In this document: piece by piece, positions 52,253 through 60,925 of the stretch | Position numbering within the stretch: position 1 is the stretch's first letter | How the letters are laid out: each line of letters opens with the position of its first letter | From: Amycolatopsis endophytica | GTDB lineage: Bacteria; Actinomycetota; Actinomycetes; Mycobacteriales; Pseudonocardiaceae | Assembly (NCBI RefSeq): GCF_013410405.1 | Contig: NZ_JACCFK010000002.1 | Coordinates: 372,001-436,000 of the forward strand | Reading direction: 5' to 3' | DNA: 64,000 nucleotides | Translations under genes and position numbers: made by a program | The notes under the pieces: generated by a model | Database searches by the model: none | The model's input: only the letters and a program-made list of their open reading frames with translations | Told to the model about the DNA's origin: nothing

Positions 52253-52552
52253 CTTGCTCGTCGACGGCCTCGCGGTCAGCGACCCACTGTGCGCGCCCTC
52301 GGCCACGCCGGACTCGTGCGTGTCGCGCGGCCCGGCGCGAATGATGATCAGGGGTGTGAACCTCGGATCCGCGGGCAGCGCACGTCGTTTCGCGGACGTT
52401 GCGGTGCGGAAAATGGCTCAGGTGGATCGATCGTCTCGGCTAACGTGCTTCCTGGACACGGGCTCTTGCCACCCATGGCAACATTCTCCGGGAGGTCCCC
52501 GAATGCCCACTGTGCAGCAGCCATCGGGTCGAGGGCGCACGGTCGCTGCGCC

Positions 52553-52690
52553 ATCCTGGTCGACAACGGCGGGATCTTCCCGTTCGTCGACATCTCAGAG
52601 CTCACCTACGACACCTGGCGCAGAGTGCTGTCGGTGAACCTCGACTCGCAGTTCCTCATGACGCAGGCTGTACTGCCTGTCCGCTTCTGA
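52553..52690 (+). pseudogene. Short-chain dehydrogenase fragment
   Basis: The 45 residues ILVDNGGIFPFVDISELTYD, TWRRVLSVNLDSQFLMTQAV and LPVRF match the NNAG region and following helix of SDR enzymes. The N-terminal Rossmann motif and the Tyr-Lys catalytic part are both gone. Confidence 0.8.
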
Positions 52691-52746
52691 AGCCCAGTCA
52701 ATACACAACGGAGTGTGTCGGATGGACAGCACGACGGGCGCGCAGC

Positions 52747-52965
52747 GCCCCCGAAACCGACTTCGATCACCACGACGCAAGCTTGAGCCGCGACGACGTG
52801 CTCGACGTGTGCACCTCGATGCGAGAGCAGTGCCCTGTCACACGCAGTTCCGCGCACGACGGTTACTTCAATGTCACGCGTTACGGGGGCGCCGAGCATG
52901 AGGCATGGCGGAAGGCCATGCAGGCTCCCCTTGTCCCGGTCACAAGCGGGCGGGGCTCGCGGTGA
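52747..52965 (+). pseudogene. Cytochrome P450 N-terminal fragment with internal deletion
   Basis: FDHHDASLSRDDVLDVCTSM, then REQCPVTRSSAHDGYFNVTR, match the N-terminus of actinobacterial P450s. The sequence then jumps directly to EHEAWRKAMQAPLVPVT, which normally lies about 35 residues further on, so an internal deletion has joined the two. The heme-binding region is missing. Confidence 0.78.
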
Positions 52966-53197
52966 ACGGCGGCGCCCTCGTCGACCGCTGCCCGCGCACG
53001 TCCGATCCGGACATCTTCGCGATGGTGACTGTGCGTCCTACCGGTACCGGAACCGGCGAGCCCGGCACGAATGCGTCGAAAACGCCGTCGGCCGGGCGCA
53101 CGCCGTGGCCGGCACGCTGACCTCCGGCGAATCGCCACCTCACCGGCGGATGCCGGTCGGTTGCGGTTCTCAGGCTCAAGTGGAAGGAAACTAAGGA

Positions 53198-54247
53198 ATG
53201 CGATTCGGGGTACTCTATGATCTCCGCAACCCCGCGAGGCCCGGCTGGCACCGCCCATGGTCCCAGTTCTACAGTGGCGCGTTCGAACACATGCAAGAGA
53301 TGGAGAACGTCGGATTCGACGCGGTCAGCCTGAGTGAGCATCACGGCGACCCGGACGGATACAACCCGGGACTTCCGGTGACGCTGACCGCGGCCGCGCA
53401 CCACACCAACAGGATACGCATCGGTACCAACATCATCCAGGTGCCGTTCTACCACCCGGTCCTCCTCGCCGAGCAACTCGCCGTGATCGACATCTTGTCC
53501 GGCGGCCGCCTCGATGTCGGCCTGGGTCAGGTCGGGCCGACCTTCAACATGGAATTCCCGATGCTGGGGGTGAATCCGAAGTTCCGGCCGAGTCTGCTTG
53601 ACGAGGGCATTGACATCATGCTGAGGTGCTGGAGCTCGGACGAGCCCTTCAGCTATCACGGCAAGCGCTGGCATCTCGACGATGTGTGGATCAACCCGAA
53701 ACCGATGCAAAATCCGTTGCCGGTATGGGTTGTCGCGGCGTTCTCCGCGGCGGCGATGGACCGGGTTGCGAAGCGGGGGCTGAATGTCGGTGGGCTCGGC
53801 GGGTTTTTCCAGGGGCTGACCGGTGGGCCGACGTGGCAGAAATGGCTGGCCGGCTGGCGGGAGGCGTGTGTCCGCAACGGAAGGCAGCCCAACTACGCGA
53901 AGATCCACACGTTCGGGACCTGCTACGTCACCGATGACCCGGAGCGGGCCTGGGCGAAGCACCGTGAAGGAATCTTCGAGCATTTCCATTACCGCCGGGG
54001 AGATGTGCACCCGTACAGCTCGTTACTGATGGACGCGCCGCCGACCAAACCCGAGGACATCCCGAACTGGGAGCGGATCTTCCAGACACCGGACCAGGCC
54101 ATCGCGGAACTCCGCGCCACATACGAAGAGGGCGGGCCTGACGAACTTCATCTGATGGCCACCCGGCACGGGATGACCTGGGAGGAATCGGCCGGTTACC
54201 TGCGAAACTTCGCCGAGAAGGTCATTCCCGCCGTACGGGACATGTGA
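53198..54247 (+). CDS. LLM-class flavin-dependent oxidoreductase
   Basis: A 349-residue luciferase-like monooxygenase: MRFGVLYDLRNPARPGW at the start, SLSEHHGDPDGYNPG (near residue 45), IGTNIIQVPFYHPVLLAEQ (near 74) and ILSGGRLDVGLGQVG (near 99). The EHH motif and length fit FMN-dependent two-component oxygenases. A reductase gene lies at 56654. ATG start, preceded by GGAAGG. Confidence 0.92.
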   Translation: MRFGVLYDLRNPARPGWHRPWSQFYSGAFEHMQEMENVGFDAVSLSEHHGDPDGYNPGLPVTLTAAAHHTNRIRIGTNIIQVPFYHPVLLAEQLAVIDILSGGRLDVGLGQVGPTFNMEFPMLGVNPKFRPSLLDEGIDIMLRCWSSDEPFSYHGKRWHLDDVWINPKPMQNPLPVWVVAAFSAAAMDRVAKRGLNVGGLGGFFQGLTGGPTWQKWLAGWREACVRNGRQPNYAKIHTFGTCYVTDDPERAWAKHREGIFEHFHYRRGDVHPYSSLLMDAPPTKPEDIPNWERIFQTPDQAIAELRATYEEGGPDELHLMATRHGMTWEESAGYLRNFAEKVIPAVRDM

Positions 54248-54262
54248 GGCTGCTCTCGGATC

Positions 54263-54296
54263 GCTCGTGGCTGCGCAGACATGCGCAGCCACGAGC
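54263..54296. terminator. Bidirectional terminator between LLM and AraC genes
   Basis: GCTCGTGGCTGCGCA (54263-54277) and its perfect complement (54282-54296) around a GACA loop, 15 bases after the LLM stop and 30 before the convergent AraC stop. Confidence 0.9.
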
Positions 54297-54326
54297 GCTC
54301 GCCACGACACGACACAGCTGTGGCCC

Positions 54327-55409
54327 TCACCCAGGTCGGTTCTCGAACCAGGGCGGTCGCGACACCACGAATTCGAGTCCGCGCTTTCCCCGCCGCAGTG
54401 TGTGCGACGGCGGCTCCCCGTACCGCTCCTGATACGCGGCCCCGAACCGGCCGAGGTGGCCGAAACCCCAGCGGAGCGCCACCGCGGACACGGTGAGGAC
54501 ATCGGGGTCTCCGTTGATCAGGTCGTCCCGTGCGCGGGCGAGCTTGACCTGCCGAAGGTACGCCATCGGCGGTATGCCGAACTCCCGGACGAACGCCTTC
54601 TCGAGCGCTCGCAGGCTGAGACAGGCGATCCTCGCGATGTCAGCCGCGCTGCCGACCTGCATGGGGTCGTCTTCGATCACGTCGACGACCCGCTGGATCG
54701 CGGAGGGAAGGCACGAGCCCCGGTCTTCGTCGAGCTTGTCCGAATAGTTGTGCGGTTGCGACATGAGCAGCGCCGACCGGACCAGTCGTCCCAGGTGCGA
54801 TGCCATGACCGGATGCTGCTGGGCGAGCTGGCTGGGCTGTCCGACGTCGTCTTGCAGGAGTCGCAGCACACGGGCGAAGTCGGCGCCTCGTCCCTTGGTG
54901 AGGTCCAGCTTGTCGCCGAACTCGATCGGCTCGACAACCCTTCTGCCGAGGATGGCGGACAGATCGTCCTCCAGATCGGCGCGGACGATCCGCATCGCCA
55001 TCAACGTACTGTCGTCGGTCCAGCGTTCGAACCGCCACGGCGCGCTGGGCGACAGGACAGCAGCAGTGGTACGGGACACGGATGCGGACCGGCGGCCCGA
55101 AACGACGTCGACGGATCCCGATGGCGCATAGCAGAACACGTAGAACGACGGTGGCGGAACTTCCAGCCGGACGTCGGACTTGAAGTTGCTGTACCCGATC
55201 CTGAGCCGCTCGGCGTTCAGCACCCGCATGCTGAATCCGAGTCGGCCTCGTTCGACCGCCGTCAGGTGGTGGGGTGCGTACACGCTGGTGAGGAAATCGC
55301 GGGCCTCATCGAGGTCGTCGGTGCGCACGAGACCTCCCGAAGTGGCTCGTTGCCCCTTCGCGACCTGTTGTGCGAGCGCGTGGGCCTCGGACGCGTGCCT
55401 CGACGCCAT
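54327..55409 (-). CDS. AraC-family regulator with AraC-binding-like N-terminal domain
   Basis: A 360-residue regulator. The N-terminal half (residues about 20-210) resembles the AraC_binding_2 domain seen in NahR/AlkS-type activators of aromatic catabolism (ARDFLTSVYAPHHLT, FERWTDDSTLMAMRI); the C-terminal AraC helix-turn-helix pair lies from about 250 (ADIARIACLSLRALEKAFVR and VTVSAVALRWGFGHLGRFGA; here in part). The ATG at 55409 has GGGAGGT nine bases upstream. It is a natural candidate for activating the neighbouring catabolic operon. Confidence 0.92.
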   Translation of the reverse strand: MASRHASEAHALAQQVAKGQRATSGGLVRTDDLDEARDFLTSVYAPHHLTAVERGRLGFSMRVLNAERLRIGYSNFKSDVRLEVPPPSFYVFCYAPSGSVDVVSGRRSASVSRTTAAVLSPSAPWRFERWTDDSTLMAMRIVRADLEDDLSAILGRRVVEPIEFGDKLDLTKGRGADFARVLRLLQDDVGQPSQLAQQHPVMASHLGRLVRSALLMSQPHNYSDKLDEDRGSCLPSAIQRVVDVIEDDPMQVGSAADIARIACLSLRALEKAFVREFGIPPMAYLRQVKLARARDDLINGDPDVLTVSAVALRWGFGHLGRFGAAYQERYGEPPSHTLRRGKRGLEFVVSRPPWFENRPG

Positions 55410-55559
55410 CGTCGAGTACCTCCCACTCGGCTTCGGGTGGCACAGCAAGGATGGTCGGTGATCACCCTTCGGCAACATGGTAATGCTTCGCACTCCGGTC
55501 GACAGTCCGGAAAACGAACCGCATCAGCCGGAGTTCGACCGGGACCCCAGGCCGGCCGT

Positions 55560-56654
55560 TCAGGTCAGCGAGCTGACAGGTCGGTTCTGCACCGCGAGGA
55601 CCGTGAGGTCGGGCCGGGCTAGCTGCAGCGCCGTCGCCGGCCCGGTGAGCAGCCGGACGGACCGGTACCCGAGGTCAGCGACGATCGCACCGGCAGCGCC
55701 GGCATCGGCGGTCGTCCAGGTGTGCCCGTCGAGCGCGTCGAGCACCCGCGCTCCCGGCCTGCGCAGGTAGACCAGCACACCACCCTCCTGGGCGATGACG
55801 GCCGCCGATTCAGCGATACGCCGAGCGCAGTCACAGTGCGTAGTCTTGACGATGTCGCCGGTGATGCACTCGGCGTGCACCGCCACGAGCGGCACACTCG
55901 TCCGCGGCCGTCCGACCAGCGCGATGTGCTCGGCGCCGGTGACCTCGTCGCGGTATCCGACCGCGTCGAGCTGCCCGTGCACGGTCGGCAACCGCGCGTT
56001 GGTGACCCGGGTGACACGTCCTCGTTCCCCGTCGCCGAAGCGCAGCCGGTGCTCGACCAGCTCCGGTATCTGAATGACGGGCAGGTCGTGCCGGGCCGCG
56101 AGCAGGGCCACGTCCTCGTCGCCGGCCGTCCCCACGCCCTCGCCGACCAGCCGGGCGGTCAGCGCCACTGGCGGAAACCCAGCGAGGCGGCACAGGTCCA
56201 CGCCTGCCTCGGCGTGCTCGGGCCGTCCGACGACACCATCGGCATGGACCGTCAGCGGCAGCAGATGACCGGGCCGTATGAGATCGGCGGGGCCGCTGGC
56301 CGGATCGGCGAGCACCCGCGCGGTGCGCGCGCGGTCAGTCGCGCTGATACCGGTGGTGACGCCGTGTGCCGCGTCAACCGAGACGGTATAACGAGGACTT
56401 CGTGGATCCTGGTTGTCATGGACCATCGGGGGCAGGCCGAGTGCGCCGGCGCGCTCGGCCCGAAGGGGTGCGCAGAGGACCCCCGACGTGTGGCGGACCG
56501 TCCATGCGGTCCACCGCGGCTCGGCGAGTGCCGCGGGGAGGACGACGTCGTACTCGGTGCCGCCACCCACGAGAACCGGGCGTCCGGCACGCAATGCGGC
56601 CACGGCGTCAGCTACGCGGTCGTCCGTGACAAGGGGGACGGGCTCGGCGGACAT
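55560..56654 (-). CDS. RibBA-like protein with altered active sites
   Basis: A 364-residue homologue of bifunctional RibBA. In the DHBP-synthase half the acidic DREnEGD loop is replaced by GGGTEYDVVLP (near residue 25), while PHAxE-type HAEAGVDLCRLAG remains (near 143). In the GTP cyclohydrolase II half the three zinc cysteines stay (AECITGDIVKTTHCDCARRI near 265) but the catalytic GRGIG region reads RRPGARVLDAL. Both halves therefore look catalytically impaired or changed. It is last in the flavin-dependent catabolic operon and may bind flavin precursors or have a new activity. Shares one base with the reductase stop (TGATG). Confidence 0.82.
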   Translation of the reverse strand: MSAEPVPLVTDDRVADAVAALRAGRPVLVGGGTEYDVVLPAALAEPRWTAWTVRHTSGVLCAPLRAERAGALGLPPMVHDNQDPRSPRYTVSVDAAHGVTTGISATDRARTARVLADPASGPADLIRPGHLLPLTVHADGVVGRPEHAEAGVDLCRLAGFPPVALTARLVGEGVGTAGDEDVALLAARHDLPVIQIPELVEHRLRFGDGERGRVTRVTNARLPTVHGQLDAVGYRDEVTGAEHIALVGRPRTSVPLVAVHAECITGDIVKTTHCDCARRIAESAAVIAQEGGVLVYLRRPGARVLDALDGHTWTTADAGAAGAIVADLGYRSVRLLTGPATALQLARPDLTVLAVQNRPVSSLT

Positions 56655-57151
56655 CAGGACGCCAACGCGGACAGCGCGTGCAGCCCACTGCCGTGGAAGA
56701 CCAACGGGGCGACCTTTTCGTGTGGCTGCATGGCCTCGACTCGGAGCAGCACCAGGTCGTGGTCCCCCGCGCTGGCGACCGTGTCGATCGAACAGTCCAG
56801 CCACGCGGCCGCGCCGTGCAGGAGCACCGCACCTTCGCCGGTCGCGGTGTAGCCGATGCCGGCGAACCGGTCCCCCGTCTTCGAGGCGATCTGCCGGCAG
56901 GCCCGGTCGTGCGTCGTCCCGAGCACCGACAGCCCGAGCCGGGGCCGGTCGGCGAGAAGCGGCCAGGTCGTGGAGGTGTGCTGCACGCATACCGACACCA
57001 GCGGCGGGTTCATCGAGACCGCGACGAACGAACTCGCGACGATGCCGACCGGAGCGGCGTCGCGCAGCGCGCACACGGCCACCACCCCGCTCGGATAGGC
57101 GCCGTAGACCTGCCGCAGCGGGCCAGTCTCGTCCGGATCGGGAACGATCAT
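56654..57151 (-). CDS. Flavin reductase (two-component monooxygenase reductase, HpaC-like)
   Basis: A 165-residue flavin:NAD(P)H reductase domain: FGAYPSGVV-type start RQVYGAYPSGVVAVCALRD, SFVAVSMNPPLVSVCVQ (near residue 42) and GDHDLVLLRVE (near 128). It supplies reduced FMN/FAD to the LLM monooxygenases of the cluster. The ATG at 57151 has AGGAGG seven bases upstream; an ATG at 57238 also has GAGGAG and would add 29 non-conserved residues. Confidence 0.9.
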   Translation of the reverse strand: MIVPDPDETGPLRQVYGAYPSGVVAVCALRDAAPVGIVASSFVAVSMNPPLVSVCVQHTSTTWPLLADRPRLGLSVLGTTHDRACRQIASKTGDRFAGIGYTATGEGAVLLHGAAAWLDCSIDTVASAGDHDLVLLRVEAMQPHEKVAPLVFHGSGLHALSALAS

Positions 57152-57283
57152 CGCGGGCCTCCTGTCACGGCCGCGGGGTTCAGTCTCAGGAGTGACCGTG
57201 GCACGGCACTGTGCACCGACGGTCTCGACCGATGGCATTGTTTTCTCCTCGTCAGCGGTTCAGCAGGTTCGGCGTTCCCCGGC

Positions 57284-58117
57284 CTACGCCGCTGCCAGAA
57301 ACTCACGGATCAGGCCACCGAGCCGGGCCGGCACCTCGAACTGGAGCAGGTGCCCGCAATCCGCGAACAGGTGCAGGTCCGCGTGTGGAAGGTGCTCGGC
57401 CAGGAAGAGCCCCGCGGCGGGCGAGATCGTCCCGTCGTCCTTCCCGTGCACCGCCAGGACCGCGTGCGGTATGCCGGCGAGCACCGACTCGTCGTAGACC
57501 GGTGCGGGCTCGCCGGTCGCCATGGCGGCCTCGAACGACCGCCGCACCTCCGGCCTGATCGCGACTGCGAAACGCTCCCTCACGTAGTCGTCGATGCCGC
57601 CGCCTCGGGACAGCTGGGCGGTCACGAGCGCGTGCATCGCCTCCTCGCTCGGGCTCTCGTAGAACGCGGTGAGCGTCCCCAGCTTGGCCTTGACCGGGGT
57701 TCCGCCCGCGCCCATCAGGACGATCCGCCCGAGCCGCTCGGGTGCGTGCACGGCCAGTTCGAGCGCCACGCGGGCGCCGTAGGAGTGTCCGGCCACGTGA
57801 ACCCGATCCAGTCCGAGCTCGTCCAGCAGCCGGAGCACCGCGTCGACGCGCCGCCGGAACCACGGCCCCGGGCCCGGAGGCAGCGTGTCCGGATGACTGC
57901 TGCCTCCGAATCCCACCAGATCGGGCATGATGCACCGGTACGTCGCGATGCCGGGCAGGATCGGCCGGAAGCTCAGCGCTCCCGTCGCGCCCGGTCCGGT
58001 CCCGTGCAGGAGCAGCAGCGGTTCGCCGCCGGGATCTCCCGCCATCGCGACGTGCGTCGTGTCCGGGCCGGTGGCCCGGTCCTCCGTCCGCACGGGAGCA
58101 AGCTCCGCAGAGGGCAT
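57284..58117 (-). CDS. Alpha/beta hydrolase, MhpC-like
   Basis: A 277-residue hydrolase. HGTGPGATG (near residue 36) and the nucleophile elbow VAGHSYGARVALELAVH (near 110) match meta-cleavage product (C-C bond) hydrolases; HGKDDGTISP and ADCGHLLQFEVP give the Asp and His. It sits next to an extradiol dioxygenase, so hydrolysis of its ring-fission product is the likely role. ATG at 58117; the dienelactone-hydrolase stop is eight bases upstream. Confidence 0.88.
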   Translation of the reverse strand: MPSAELAPVRTEDRATGPDTTHVAMAGDPGGEPLLLLHGTGPGATGALSFRPILPGIATYRCIMPDLVGFGGSSHPDTLPPGPGPWFRRRVDAVLRLLDELGLDRVHVAGHSYGARVALELAVHAPERLGRIVLMGAGGTPVKAKLGTLTAFYESPSEEAMHALVTAQLSRGGGIDDYVRERFAVAIRPEVRRSFEAAMATGEPAPVYDESVLAGIPHAVLAVHGKDDGTISPAAGLFLAEHLPHADLHLFADCGHLLQFEVPARLGGLIREFLAAA

Positions 58118-58125
58118 GATCGGTG

Positions 58126-58887
58126 CTACCTCTTCCCCAGGGTTCGGTGGAACAACTCGAGCGTGCGGTCCCACGAAACGGACGCCGCGTGCTGGTGATA
58201 GGCAGGCAGCTGCGGGAACATGAAGCCGTGATCGGCGCCGTCGAAGATCTCGACAGTCGCTTTCACCGGGGGCCTGCCCAGCTCGTCCCGGAGCGGCTTG
58301 TTCAGCTCGAGCGGGGAGAGCCTGTCGGCCGCGCCGAGTCCGACGAACAGCTCGGCGGGGATCTTCCCGACGCTCCGATGGGGCGAGTCCGGATCATCCG
58401 TGACGCAGTTCGACGGGTGCAGCGCCGAGCCTGCCGCGAATCCTGCGGGGTCGGAGGCGAGCAACCGCAGGGTGAAGCGCGCACCCATGCAGAACCCCAT
58501 GGCGGCTTTGGCGTTCATGTCGGCGGCGGGGTCCTTCGCGGTGACCTCCAGCATCGCGGCCGTGTCGGCAAGCACCATGTCGTCGCCGAGCGAGGTGACC
58601 GCCGCCATCAGCCGATCGAATTCCGGTGATCCCGGCCCTTGGCCGATCCCGGCCAGGTCGAAGGAAATCTGATGACCGAGCCGGTGGTAGAGATCCGGCA
58701 GAACGGCGTAATATCCGGCACCCGCCAGTTTGCGGCTGACGTCGTGGATGTCCTCGCGCAGCCCCGGCCCGTCGTGGTAAACGATGACCACCGGAAACGG
58801 GCCACTACCGTCGGGATGGCGAACCGTGACCGCCATCGGCCCGTCATCGGTCAGTACGACTTCTTCTTTCTCCACCAATTCTCTCAC
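58126..58887 (-). CDS. Dienelactone hydrolase family protein
   Basis: A 253-residue DLH-type hydrolase. The nucleophile motif GFCMGARF (near residue 130) has cysteine at the catalytic position as in dienelactone hydrolase, and DGADHGFMFP (near 215) supplies Asp/His. The start is a GTG at 58887 that overlaps the dioxygenase stop (GTGA). It may hydrolyse a lactone or thioester intermediate of the ring-cleavage route. Confidence 0.9.
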   Translation of the reverse strand: MRELVEKEEVVLTDDGPMAVTVRHPDGSGPFPVVIVYHDGPGLREDIHDVSRKLAGAGYYAVLPDLYHRLGHQISFDLAGIGQGPGSPEFDRLMAAVTSLGDDMVLADTAAMLEVTAKDPAADMNAKAAMGFCMGARFTLRLLASDPAGFAAGSALHPSNCVTDDPDSPHRSVGKIPAELFVGLGAADRLSPLELNKPLRDELGRPPVKATVEIFDGADHGFMFPQLPAYHQHAASVSWDRTLELFHRTLGKR

Positions 58888-59837
58888 CTGGTCGTTTCTC
58901 GTGGTCGCGCCGTGGTCACCGCGAAGCCGATGATCCACTCGGGGACCGGCTGGTAGAACGAAGACCCGGTCCGGTAAGGCCCTGCGGTCTGCAGCGCGGC
59001 GTGGGCCGCGATCCACGAACGGACTTCGTGGATCGAACTGCCGCCCTGTTTGCCGAGCCACTCGACGTTCATCGCGTCGAACCAGGGCAGGTCGCCCTTC
59101 GCGAACTGCTGAAGAATCTGCTCGTCGAGATCAGGGTTCACTGGCAGCAGCGAGGACTCACCGCGCGCGAAGGCCTGGCCGGCCTGAAACACCGCCTCCT
59201 CGCGTGCCTCCTGCTCAGCCGGCGTTCGGCGTTTGTCCACGATGTACGCGACATCTTCCGGTGGCGACTGGCGCAGCCGCGGGACCGGCACATCGTGTGA
59301 CAAGCCGCCCGAGCCGACCAGCAGGACCTTCTGATCCAGCTTCCGGACGAACTCGCCCACCGCCGTGCCGAGGCGCCTGATGCGGCGCAACGGACCCAGC
59401 GGCTCGGCGACCGAGTTGATGAAGACAGGGATCACGGGTTTGGCCGCGCTCGAGCCCAACAGATTTTCCAGCGGCTGGGAGATGCCGTGATCGACGACCA
59501 TCTTCTCCGACATGGCGACGTCGAGATCCGCCGCCAGCAGGTGGACGACCAGATCGTCGGCGAGTGCTTGTGGCACGTCGAGCTCACCGGGACTGGTGTT
59601 GTAGTCACCGATGGCCGTAGCCGACAACCCGACACAGAACGGTGGCATGAGTTCATATCGGAAGCCCTGGTAGTGGTCAGGGCCGAAGATGACGATGAGG
59701 TCCGGGTCGAAAGCTTCCACGAACTGCCTCGCGTCGCGGAGAGCGCCGTCGACCCGCTGCACGACCGACTCGCCCGGGTCGCCCGACCCCAGCAACGGCG
59801 TGTGCGACATGCAGCACAAGGCCAGCTCGGACGTCAC
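58884..59837 (-). CDS. Extradiol ring-cleavage dioxygenase, MhpB/LigB family
   Basis: A 317-residue type II extradiol dioxygenase, close in length to E. coli MhpB (314). CMSHTPLLGSGDP (near residue 10) carries the first histidine ligand, IFGPDHYQGFRYELMPPFC (near 48) the second region, and VDHGISQPL (near 113) the acid-base histidine; SGGLSHDVPVPRL (near 180) matches the metal/substrate loop. Expected to open a catechol-type ring (2,3-dihydroxyphenylpropionate-like). GTG at 59837 overlaps the LLM gene stop. Confidence 0.92.
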   Translation of the reverse strand: MTSELALCCMSHTPLLGSGDPGESVVQRVDGALRDARQFVEAFDPDLIVIFGPDHYQGFRYELMPPFCVGLSATAIGDYNTSPGELDVPQALADDLVVHLLAADLDVAMSEKMVVDHGISQPLENLLGSSAAKPVIPVFINSVAEPLGPLRRIRRLGTAVGEFVRKLDQKVLLVGSGGLSHDVPVPRLRQSPPEDVAYIVDKRRTPAEQEAREEAVFQAGQAFARGESSLLPVNPDLDEQILQQFAKGDLPWFDAMNVEWLGKQGGSSIHEVRSWIAAHAALQTAGPYRTGSSFYQPVPEWIIGFAVTTARPRETTR

Positions 59838-60925
59838 GACTTCACCTTCAGAGAGCGCAAAGCCGGCACCACGTGCTCGCCGAACAACTGGTAGGAGCGC
59901 ATCGTCTGCTCCTTGGTGAGGGTGCCGAACGACCCCCAGTTGAGGAAGTTCCCGCAGCCGATGTGCTCGATCTGGCTCACGATCTGGTCGCGGACGGTCT
60001 CCGGCCTCCCCACGCAGATCGCCCCGATGTCGATGAGAGCGTCGAACGACACGTCCTCCCCGGCGAAGGGGCGGAAGAAGGACTGGTAGTGCTCGTAGCC
60101 GGAGGGCACGTTGTCGAGATCGTGGAACACAGCCGCTTCCTTGAACGCCGCGAACAGCGCGTCGAAGGCGGGCTCGGCGAGATCGCGCGCCTCCTGTTCG
60201 GAGTCCGCGATGAACACGTTGCGGCACACGCCCATGTCAGTGGGTTCGGCTTCACGACCGGCTTCCGCGGCCGCCTTCTTGTACTGCTCGAAAACCGCCC
60301 GCATGTTGTCGGTCGGCGAGAAGACCGAAGTGAACCGGAAATTCTGCCGGGCCGCCCAGCTCACTGTCTGCGGGCTCAGCGCCGTGACCCAGATCGGCAG
60401 ATCGGGCCGCAAGGGCCGAGGCCAGAGACTCACGTTGTCGTAGTTGTAGAACTCGCCCTTGAAGGTGAAGGCTTGTTCCTTCCAAGCAGACTGGATGAGC
60501 GCGACGGACTCCTCGAACCGGGCGCGCGTCTCCTCCATCTTGACGCCTTCGCGAATGAACTCGGGCTCGTCCACTCCACGTCCCAAGCCGACCTCGAGTC
60601 GGCCGCCGGTGAGGTAGTCGAGCATCGCGCCCTCTTCGGCAAGCCGGCGCGGGTTGTGGAACGCGGTGATGTTCGCCATCACCCCGATGTTCATCCGGCT
60701 GGTCCGCTGGGCCAGCGTCGCCACGAGCAGATTGGGCGAGGGGCTGATGCTGTACGGCGTGAAGTGGTGCTCGGAGAAGAAGACCCCATCGAATCCCAGG
60801 TCCTCGGCGGCGACCCACGATTCCAGCTTCCAGTCGTAGAGATCCTTGCACAACTGCGGGTCGAACTTCGCAGGGTCGGGATCGTACGGGTAGCTGAAAA
60901 TCTCGAAGAGCCAAGACTTGACCAC
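59834..60925 (-). CDS. LLM-class flavin-dependent monooxygenase
   Basis: A 363-residue luciferase-like monooxygenase, first gene of the minus-strand catabolic operon. SEHHFTPYSISPSPNLLVAT (near residue 50) and IGVMANITAFHNPRRLAEEG (near 76) are typical; TGGRLEVGLGRGVDEPEF (near 104) is close to heteroaromatic-degrading members. It probably hydroxylates the aromatic substrate before extradiol cleavage, using FMNH2 from the reductase four genes downstream. Confidence 0.93.
   Translation of the reverse strand: MVKSWLFEIFSYPYDPDPAKFDPQLCKDLYDWKLESWVAAEDLGFDGVFFSEHHFTPYSISPSPNLLVATLAQRTSRMNIGVMANITAFHNPRRLAEEGAMLDYLTGGRLEVGLGRGVDEPEFIREGVKMEETRARFEESVALIQSAWKEQAFTFKGEFYNYDNVSLWPRPLRPDLPIWVTALSPQTVSWAARQNFRFTSVFSPTDNMRAVFEQYKKAAAEAGREAEPTDMGVCRNVFIADSEQEARDLAEPAFDALFAAFKEAAVFHDLDNVPSGYEHYQSFFRPFAGEDVSFDALIDIGAICVGRPETVRDQIVSQIEHIGCGNFLNWGSFGTLTKEQTMRSYQLFGEHVVPALRSLKVKS

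Larger units (their letters stand above)
51884..53197. other. 1.3-kb graveyard of broken genes
   Basis: No intact gene. In order it holds a frameshifted IS21 istB remnant (minus), a strong hairpin, an SDR fragment (plus) and a cytochrome P450 fragment (plus). Frames change between neighbouring recognisable pieces. Confidence 0.75.
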
